Positions 16,472-20,894 of a stretch of 20,894 nt of DNA are shown here, in pieces. The position numbers were made by a program, and so were the translations under genes. Positions within the stretch are counted from its first letter, which is position 1; the number at the start of each line of letters is the position of its first letter. Origin of the DNA: an uncultured Oscillospiraceae bacterium. Its GTDB lineage: Bacteria; Bacillota; Clostridia; Oscillospirales; Oscillospiraceae. Where the stretch lies: positions 1 through 20,894 of the forward strand of contig CALDMA010000127.1 of NCBI GenBank assembly GCA_937915075.1. The letters run 5' to 3'. The notes under the pieces were generated by a model, which was not told the DNA's origin, ran no database searches, and worked only from the letters and a program-made list of their open reading frames with translations.

Positions 16472-17863
16472 GTGAGCTTTTCGACCTTACCCTTTCTCTT
16501 TTATTTTCTGCCCGCCTTTCTGGCGGTGTACTATATTGTCCCCGCCCGCTTCCGCAACGCTGTGCTTGCGCTGGGGAGCCTGCTCTTCTACTGGCTCGGC
16601 GCGGGTACGGGCGCGCTTCTCGTGCTGCTCGCGCTCATCCTCGTCAACTTCGCCGCGGGTCGGCTGATCGAGGACGCGCGCGGCGATGAGCGGCGCGCCT
16701 GGTTCATCCTCGCGCTCGCGTGTGACGTGGGCAGTCTTTTCTATTTCAAATACATGGGTTGGTTTCTGGAAAATCTGGGCAGACTGACGAATACCGACTT
16801 TTCCTTTTTCCGCGTCGCCCTGCCGCTCGGCGTGAGCTTCTATGTGTTCCAAAGCATCGCCTACGTTGCAGACGTCTACCGCGGCGACGCCGAGGCCGAA
16901 CGCAGCCTTTGGAGCTATGCCGCCTTTCAGGCGATGTTTCCTCAGCTTACGATGGGCCCCATCCTGCGCCTGCGCGACGTGAGCGCGGAGCTGCACACGA
17001 AGCGTCCCTTTTCCCGCGCGGCGGTCGAGGGCGGCTTTTCGCTCTTCGTGGTCGGGCTTGGCTGCAAGGTCATCCTTGCCGACCAGCTCGCCTCACTCTG
17101 GACGGCGCTCGAGCGCATCGGCTTTGCTTACCTCTCCGCGCCGCTGGCGTGGTTCGGCGCGGTGGGCTACAGCCTACAGCTTTACTATGACTTCGCGGGC
17201 TACTCGCTCATGGCGATGGGGCTTGCCCGTATGCTCGGCTTCTTGATCCCGCGCAACTTCGACCTGCCCTACTGCTCGCACTCCATCTCCGAATTCTGGC
17301 GGCGCTGGCACATCACGCTCGGCACCTGGTTCCGCGACTACCTCTACATCCCGCTCGGCGGAAGCCGGAACGGCAGGCGCCGGCTCCTTTTGAGCCTGCT
17401 TGTCGTGTGGACGCTCACGGGCCTCTGGCACGGCGCGGCGTGGAATTTTGTCCTGTGGGGCCTCGTGCTCTTTGTGCTCATCGCGCTGGAAAAATTCTGC
17501 ATCGGCGGCTTTTTAGAGCGTCACCGCTTCCTCGCGCGTCTCTATTTTCTCTTCCTCATTCCGCAGACGTGGGTGGTGTTCCGCATCTCCGACCTCGGCG
17601 AGCTGGGGGACTACTTCACCCGTCTCTATCCCTTCCTCAGCAGCGGCGAGAGCGTGTTTGCCGGCGACCTTCTGCGCCAGCTCAAGAGCTACTGGTGGCT
17701 CTTTGCTCTCGGTATTCTTCTCGCCACGCCGTGGCCGCGCCGCTTCTATGAGAAATACCGCGCGACGCCGCTCGTCTGGCTGCCGCTGTTCGCGGTGTTC
17801 TGGCTGTGTCTCTATCTCATCGCGACCGGCACGGGCAACCCGTTCCTCTACGCCCGCTTCTGA
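16472..17863 (+). CDS. MBOAT-family membrane O-acyltransferase (AlgI/DltB-like)
   Basis: Polytopic membrane enzyme likely to move an acyl group, probably acetyl, across the membrane for modification of a surface polymer. The 463 residues contain about ten hydrophobic segments. Family signatures: PLGVSFYVFQSIAYVADVYRG (118-138), SISEFWRRWHITLGTWFRDY (271-290, His280) and TGLWHGAAWNFVLWG (316-330), whose His320 is the conserved catalytic histidine. The start is GTG, with TAGGAG about 8 bases upstream, and the hydrophobic N-terminus fits. The SGNH-like gene follows 23 bp later on the same transcript. This matches known two-part systems in which an MBOAT protein passes acetyl to an extracytoplasmic SGNH-type partner. 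The acceptor (exopolysaccharide, peptidoglycan or teichoic acid) cannot be told from this locus. Confidence 0.93.
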   Translation: MSFSTLPFLFYFLPAFLAVYYIVPARFRNAVLALGSLLFYWLGAGTGALLVLLALILVNFAAGRLIEDARGDERRAWFILALACDVGSLFYFKYMGWFLENLGRLTNTDFSFFRVALPLGVSFYVFQSIAYVADVYRGDAEAERSLWSYAAFQAMFPQLTMGPILRLRDVSAELHTKRPFSRAAVEGGFSLFVVGLGCKVILADQLASLWTALERIGFAYLSAPLAWFGAVGYSLQLYYDFAGYSLMAMGLARMLGFLIPRNFDLPYCSHSISEFWRRWHITLGTWFRDYLYIPLGGSRNGRRRLLLSLLVVWTLTGLWHGAAWNFVLWGLVLFVLIALEKFCIGGFLERHRFLARLYFLFLIPQTWVVFRISDLGELGDYFTRLYPFLSSGESVFAGDLLRQLKSYWWLFALGILLATPWPRRFYEKYRATPLVWLPLFAVFWLCLYLIATGTGNPFLYARF

Positions 17864-17886
17864 ATTTTCCCAAAGGAGGTTTTTCC

Positions 17887-18759
17887 ATGTCCCACTTCTC
17901 TCCCCTGCTGTGGCTGTGCGCGGTGAGCGCCGCGGCGCTCAATTCCTTCACCGCGCTCGACCCCACCGGCGCTTACGAGCAGTATCTCGACGCGCTGGGC
18001 GAGAATACGCCCGCCATCGCCGCCTTTTTCGATGCCGCCGAAAGCGGCGTCTTCCCGTGGACGATCCCCAGCGTATCCGAGCCGATCTCAAGTCCCGTGC
18101 CCGATCTCCTGCCCCAGCCGCCCGAGGTGGTCGATCCGGTGATCTCCGACGAGCCGGAGGAGCCGCTCAGCCAATTTACCACAGTGGACGCGAGCTATTT
18201 TGACGACGCGCTTTTTATCGGCGACTCGCACACCGACGGCTTCCACGACTACGCGGGGCTGAGCAACGCGACCTACTTCACCAAAAACGGCCTGACGGTA
18301 AAGGACGCCATGGAAAAGAGCTTTGTCGAGCTGGACGGCAAAAAGGTCACGCTCGCCGAGGCGCTCGGCACGAGGCAGTTCGGCAAGGTCTATATCCTCC
18401 TCGGCATCAACGAGATCGGCGCTTACACCGCCGCGGACTGGGCGGCTCAGTACAAAACGCTGCTCGACCTCGTGCGTGAAAAGCAGCCCGACGCGGTCAT
18501 TTTTATCCAGTCCATCTTCCACACCACACAGAAGAAGTCGGATAGCTCCTACTTCAAAAACGAGGTCATCAACGAGCGCAACGCCGCCGTCGCGCAGCTG
18601 GCGGACGGCCGGACTGTCTTCTACCTCGACCTCAATCCCCTCTTCGACGATGAAAACGGCGCGCTGCGCGCCGACTACTCCGGCGACGGCGTCCACGTCC
18701 GCGCGCCCTACTATGTGCAATGGCGCGACGAGCTCTATCGGTTCGGCGTGGTCAAATAA
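17887..18759 (+). CDS. Exported SGNH-hydrolase-like protein, probable O-acyltransferase partner
   Basis: Likely transfers or removes acyl groups on an extracellular glycan together with the MBOAT protein encoded upstream. The 290-residue protein has a hydrophobic N-terminal signal or anchor (about 5-19). A Pro/acid-rich linker (about 60-98) precedes an SGNH fold with block I FIGDSHTDG (110-118, nucleophile Ser114), block III LLGINEIG (171-178, Asn175) and block V SGDGVHV (265-271, Asp267 and His270). All four catalytic positions are present. The start at 17887 is set by a perfect AAAGGAGGT 6 bases upstream; an in-frame ATG at 17806 lies inside the MBOAT gene. It is too short and too different to call AlgJ or AlgX. 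The signal could be a membrane anchor rather than cleaved. Confidence 0.87.
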   Translation: MSHFSPLLWLCAVSAAALNSFTALDPTGAYEQYLDALGENTPAIAAFFDAAESGVFPWTIPSVSEPISSPVPDLLPQPPEVVDPVISDEPEEPLSQFTTVDASYFDDALFIGDSHTDGFHDYAGLSNATYFTKNGLTVKDAMEKSFVELDGKKVTLAEALGTRQFGKVYILLGINEIGAYTAADWAAQYKTLLDLVREKQPDAVIFIQSIFHTTQKKSDSSYFKNEVINERNAAVAQLADGRTVFYLDLNPLFDDENGALRADYSGDGVHVRAPYYVQWRDELYRFGVVK

Positions 18760-18767
18760 ATAACGCA

Positions 18768-18802
18768 AAAAAATCGCTTCCCTGCTCGGGAAGCGATTTT
18801 TT
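18768..18802. terminator. Bidirectional terminator between the SGNH and symporter genes
   Basis: A 15-bp perfect stem (18768-18782 with 18788-18802) with core TCGCTTCCC, loop TGCTC, and A6/T6 ends. It serves the plus-strand SGNH gene (stop at 18759) and the minus-strand symporter gene (stop at 18824). Confidence 0.92.
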
Positions 18803-18823
18803 ATCTGCTGTTTTTGGGAGGAA

Positions 18824-20227
18824 TTACTCCCAGCGGTCCGCCTCGGGCGTGCCGTTCACATGCTTGACGACCATACCCGTCAGGGCAAAGAGGGCGATGG
18901 CGTTGGGGATGACCATGAGGTTGTTGAACATATCGCTCAACTCCCACACGAGGTCGCTGGAGGTCAGCGTGCCGAGGAAGATGAACACCAGCGCGATGAC
19001 GGTGTAGATGACCGTGGACCTCTGACCGAAGAGGTAGGCCATGTTGATCTTGCCGAAGAGGTTCCAGCCGAGGATGGTGGAGAAGGCAAAGAAGAACAGG
19101 CAGACCGCGACGAACATCGCACCCGCGCTCTCGCCGAAGACGACGCCGAAGGCGGTCTGGGCGAGGTTGGTCTTCTTGAGCACGTCCTGCGCCGCAGCCG
19201 CGCCGCAGCCGTGGAGCGGGCCGCCCTCGGTGTAGAGGGTGGAGATGATGACGAGGGCGTTGAGGGTGAGGACCACGAAGGTGTCGATGAACACGCCGAT
19301 CATGGCGACGACGCCCTGCTGGTGGGGGTTCTTGACGTTGGCCTGCGCGTGGGCGTGAGGCGTGGAGCCCATACCGGCCTCATTGGAGAACAGGCCGCGC
19401 TTCGCGCCCTGGGAAAGGGCGATCTTCAGCGCCGCGCCGAAGCCGCCGCCGATGATGGCCTGCGGGGCGAAGGCATACCGGAAGATCATGCCGAAGGTCG
19501 CGGGAATGTACTTGATGCGGGCGATGAGGACGATCAGGCCGCCGACCAGGAAAACAGCCGCCATGATGGGCACGATCTTCTCCGTCACGGAGGCGAGACG
19601 CTGCACACCGCCGAGGAAGATGAAGCCGCAGATGGCGACGAGCACCACGCCGATGATCCAGGTCGGCACGTTGAAGGCGTTGGAGAAGGTCTCGCCGATG
19701 GAGTTGGACTGCACCATGCAGCCGAAGAAGCCAAGGGCCAAAATGATGGCGACGGCGAAGAAGCCCGCGAGGAACTTGCCGAAGCCGCCCTTGAAGGCGG
19801 TGGTGATATAGTAAACAGGGCCGCCGAGGACGTTGCCGTCCTTATCCACGGTGCGCGTTTCCTGCGCGAGCGTGGCTTCCGCGTAGATGGTCGCCATGCC
19901 GAGGAAGGCGATGACCCACATCCAGAAGATGGCGCCGGGGCCGCCGGTGAGGATCGCGCCGGACGCGCCGACGATGTTGCCGGTGCCGACCTGCGCCGCG
20001 ATGGCGGTGGCGAGCGCCTGGAAGGAGCTCATGCCGCTCTCCTGCTTTCCGCCGCGGAGACTGAGGCTGCCGAACACGCTGTTCCAGCCCTCCTTGAAGT
20101 GACGGACCTGCACGAAGCGGGTCTTGATGGAGTACCACAGACCAACGGCGATGAGCAGCGCGACCAGAATATAGTCGGACAGGTAGCCGTTGATCTTCTG
20201 CACAATGGGGAGAAGTGCTTCAGTCAT
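18824..20227 (-). CDS. Sodium:alanine/glycine symporter (AGCS family)
   Basis: Na+-coupled uptake of small neutral amino acids; a glycine riboswitch in its leader points to glycine as a physiological substrate. The 467 residues have about 11 membrane segments. The family signatures are ALATAIAAQVGTGNIVGA (71-88), GGPGAIFWMW (95-104) and, in the second half, FSNEAGMGSTPHAHA. The start at 20227 is chosen because AGGAGG lies 9 bases upstream and residues 1-30 match the family; a longer open frame to 20371 runs through the leader terminators. It is a single gene, convergent with the SGNH gene. Alanine is possible as an additional substrate. Confidence 0.95.
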   Translation of the reverse strand: MTEALLPIVQKINGYLSDYILVALLIAVGLWYSIKTRFVQVRHFKEGWNSVFGSLSLRGGKQESGMSSFQALATAIAAQVGTGNIVGASGAILTGGPGAIFWMWVIAFLGMATIYAEATLAQETRTVDKDGNVLGGPVYYITTAFKGGFGKFLAGFFAVAIILALGFFGCMVQSNSIGETFSNAFNVPTWIIGVVLVAICGFIFLGGVQRLASVTEKIVPIMAAVFLVGGLIVLIARIKYIPATFGMIFRYAFAPQAIIGGGFGAALKIALSQGAKRGLFSNEAGMGSTPHAHAQANVKNPHQQGVVAMIGVFIDTFVVLTLNALVIISTLYTEGGPLHGCGAAAAQDVLKKTNLAQTAFGVVFGESAGAMFVAVCLFFFAFSTILGWNLFGKINMAYLFGQRSTVIYTVIALVFIFLGTLTSSDLVWELSDMFNNLMVIPNAIALFALTGMVVKHVNGTPEADRWE

Positions 20228-20292
20228 GGGAAATTTCCTCCTAAAAATGTAGTGCCCCGCTTTTCTTCCTCCTCTCGCTTTGCAGGCAAAGC

Positions 20293-20328
20293 AAAAAACA
20301 GGGCCGCCGAAGAAATCGACAGCCCTGT
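20293..20328 (-). terminator. Second leader terminator of the symporter gene
   Basis: On the minus strand ACAGGGCTGTCG (20328-20317) pairs with CGGCGGCCCTGT (20309-20298), 12 bp with two G-U pairs, loop ATTTCTT, then T6. It lies about 66 bases before the symporter start codon and downstream of the first leader terminator. Confidence 0.8.
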
Positions 20329-20346
20329 TCTCAATTCCCATCCATG

Positions 20347-20389
20347 AAAAAACAGCGCAGCAAAACCGCAAAGCGGTTTCCTGCCCTGT
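20347..20389 (-). terminator. First leader terminator, riboswitch expression platform
   Basis: On the minus strand ACAG, GGCAG-like and AAACCGC segments (20389-20363 side) fold back through loop TTT onto GCGGTTT, CTGC and CTGT, with a C-C mismatch and a small 2x1 internal loop. T6 follows. Its 5' arm begins right at the 3' edge of the glycine aptamer, as expected for ligand-controlled termination. Confidence 0.8.
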
Positions 20390-20500
20390 CTTCTTTGCCT
20401 GAGAGATTCAGCCCACGCGGGGCCTTACACCTTCGGCACTCATTGCTGAGATTTTCCAGAGCCATCTCCACCCCCAGTCTCTCTGCGGATTCAAGGGGCT
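20383..20500 (-). promoter_or_regulatory. Glycine riboswitch, single aptamer
   Basis: The minus strand shows the conserved aptamer elements in order: AGAGAGAC (20484-20477), GCCGAAGG (20437-20430) and CTCTCAGGCAAA (20405-20394). A CTCA-GCAA-TGAG tetraloop stem lies between the first two elements. Only one aptamer fits between the promoter and the terminator, so it is a singlet, as often found before AGCS symporter genes. The two possible outputs, on or off with glycine, cannot be settled by eye. A 5' flank AATCCGC (20491-20485) can pair imperfectly with the GCGGTTT arm of the first terminator. Confidence 0.88.
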
Positions 20501-20516
20501 TCTACGAACTAAGGAC

Positions 20517-20545
20517 AGGATACCTGTCTTTTCGCCGCTTGTCAA
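20517..20545 (-). promoter_or_regulatory. Promoter of the riboswitch-symporter transcript
   Basis: On the minus strand a perfect TTGACA (20545-20540) and TATCCT (20522-20517, 4/6) are 17 bp apart. The start near 20510 lies just before the aptamer and gives a leader of about 280 nt. Confidence 0.75.
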
Positions 20546-20579
20546 CAGCGATTTTAACACGCTCTGAACGAGGAACGGA

Positions 20580-20611
20580 GAAAACGGCTGCAAAGCAGCC
20601 GTTTTCTTTTT
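20580..20611. terminator. Terminator between the PPC gene and the symporter unit
   Basis: GAAAACGGCTGC (20580-20591) pairs perfectly with 20595-20606, loop AAA. T-rich sequence follows on the plus strand and TTTTC closes the stem on the minus strand. The only gene known to read into it is the PPC-domain gene on the minus strand, so it probably ends that transcript. The longer T-run on the plus strand would also block antisense reading. Confidence 0.7.
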
Positions 20612-20628
20612 CTTTTTCGGGAATTGTT

Positions 20629-20671
20629 CAAATCCGCCAAATTTTTCTCTTTTTCACGCCCGGATTTGGCG
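20629..20671. repeat. Overlapping inverted repeats with two exclusive pairings
   Basis: CAAATCCG (20629-20636) is perfectly complementary to CGGATTTG (20661-20668), and the overlapping CGCCAAAT (20635-20642) to ATTTGGCG (20664-20671). Only one pairing can form at a time. It lies 36 bases after the PPC-gene stop codon and has no run of T's in a terminator position. The role is unknown. Confidence 0.45.
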
Positions 20672-20706
20672 ATGTATTTAAGTTTTCTATCAAAAATGCA
20701 GATCAA

Positions 20707-20894
20707 TTAGAAAGAGCTATCGATCTTTCGGATCACCAGCTCCTCGTAGCCGGTCGTCTCGTCGCGCTCACGGGTAAAAACAGTATCCGGCAGCTCGGCG
20801 AGGACGATCTCCGCCGTGGTGTTCACAAGGCAGCCGGGGCGCAGGTGTCCGCCGAACACGCTCAGGTCGCGGCGGGCAAAGCTCGCGTGCAGGT
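20707..20894 (-). CDS. PPC/DUF296-domain protein, C-terminal fragment (cut by window edge)
   Basis: Only the last 61 codons are inside the window; the gene begins right of position 20894. The visible protein contains the typical end of a PPC (plant and prokaryote conserved) domain: LHASFARRD, then FGGHLRPGCLVNTTAEIVL, then a beta-strand end with EELVIRKID before the TAA at 20707-20709. Prokaryotic PPC proteins are small and form trimers; they are often called DNA-binding by analogy with plant AT-hook proteins, but the prokaryotic role is not firmly known. The reading frame ends 20707-20709 with no frameshift. Other domains cannot be judged. Confidence 0.8.
   Translation of the reverse strand, partial: LHASFARRDLSVFGGHLRPGCLVNTTAEIVLAELPDTVFTRERDETTGYEELVIRKIDSSF

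Noticed and set aside
18824..20371. Longer N-terminus for the symporter, starting at 20371
   Set aside because: The extension is translated through two terminator stems and the ribosome binding site. The ATG at 20227 has AGGAGG and matches the family start.
20514..20528. GACAGG/CCTGTC hairpin upstream of the glycine aptamer as aptamer stem P1 or a first aptamer
   Set aside because: It overlaps the -10 box of the promoter, so most of it would not be transcribed, and it lacks the GCCGAAGG and CTCTCAGG elements.

Overview
The window looks like a chromosomal segment of a high-GC gut-type Clostridia bacterium, probably Oscillospiraceae or a relative. This is an inference from three things: the two-subunit GlgC/GlgD pyrophosphorylase typical of Firmicutes, strong AGGAGG-type ribosome binding sites with sigma-A-like promoters, and the overall GC-rich codon use. 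No rRNA, tRNA, CRISPR array, transposase or phage gene was seen. Almost everything reads as vertically inherited core or near-core genome.

Layout, left to right. Positions 1-46 hold a long interrupted hairpin. A solute-binding lipoprotein of the OppA type (minus, 88-1749) has its own promoter, and that promoter lies within the terminator region of the neighbouring minimal DEAD-box RNA helicase (1880-3037). A strong terminator at 3102-3130 closes a large minus-strand operon. Read in its own direction that operon is ylmH, UPF0291/DUF896, glgB, glgC, glgD, glgA, glgP (12335 down to 3142). Its joints are 4-bp ATGA overlaps or short gaps, and a good promoter lies in front of ylmH (12383-12411). 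The five glg genes form a complete glycogen cycle: ADP-glucose made by GlgC with GlgD, elongation by GlgA, branching by GlgB, phosphorolysis by GlgP.

Upstream of ylmH is a compact block of abutting stem-loops (12424-12586). It ends in the terminator of a minus-strand gene for a membrane protein with a zinc ribbon and a BIG2 domain (12597-13295). That gene is divergent from a uridine kinase gene (plus, 13499-14119). The kinase converges on a birA-chrA-chrA operon (minus, 16295 down to 14170) through a shared terminator. A plus-strand promoter (16346-16374) drives an MBOAT O-acyltransferase and an SGNH-hydrolase-like exported protein (16472-18759), probably a surface O-acylation module.

The right end holds an AGCS-family sodium:amino-acid symporter (minus, 18824-20227). 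Its long leader carries a single-aptamer glycine riboswitch, two successive intrinsic terminators and a near-consensus promoter. The last feature is the 3' end of a PPC/DUF296-domain gene cut by the window edge.

The points most worth following up are the double-terminator architecture of the riboswitch leader, the structured block upstream of ylmH, the coupling of a ribosome-associated S4 protein with the glycogen operon, and the two-gene acyltransferase module. None is clearly a wholly new system from sequence alone.
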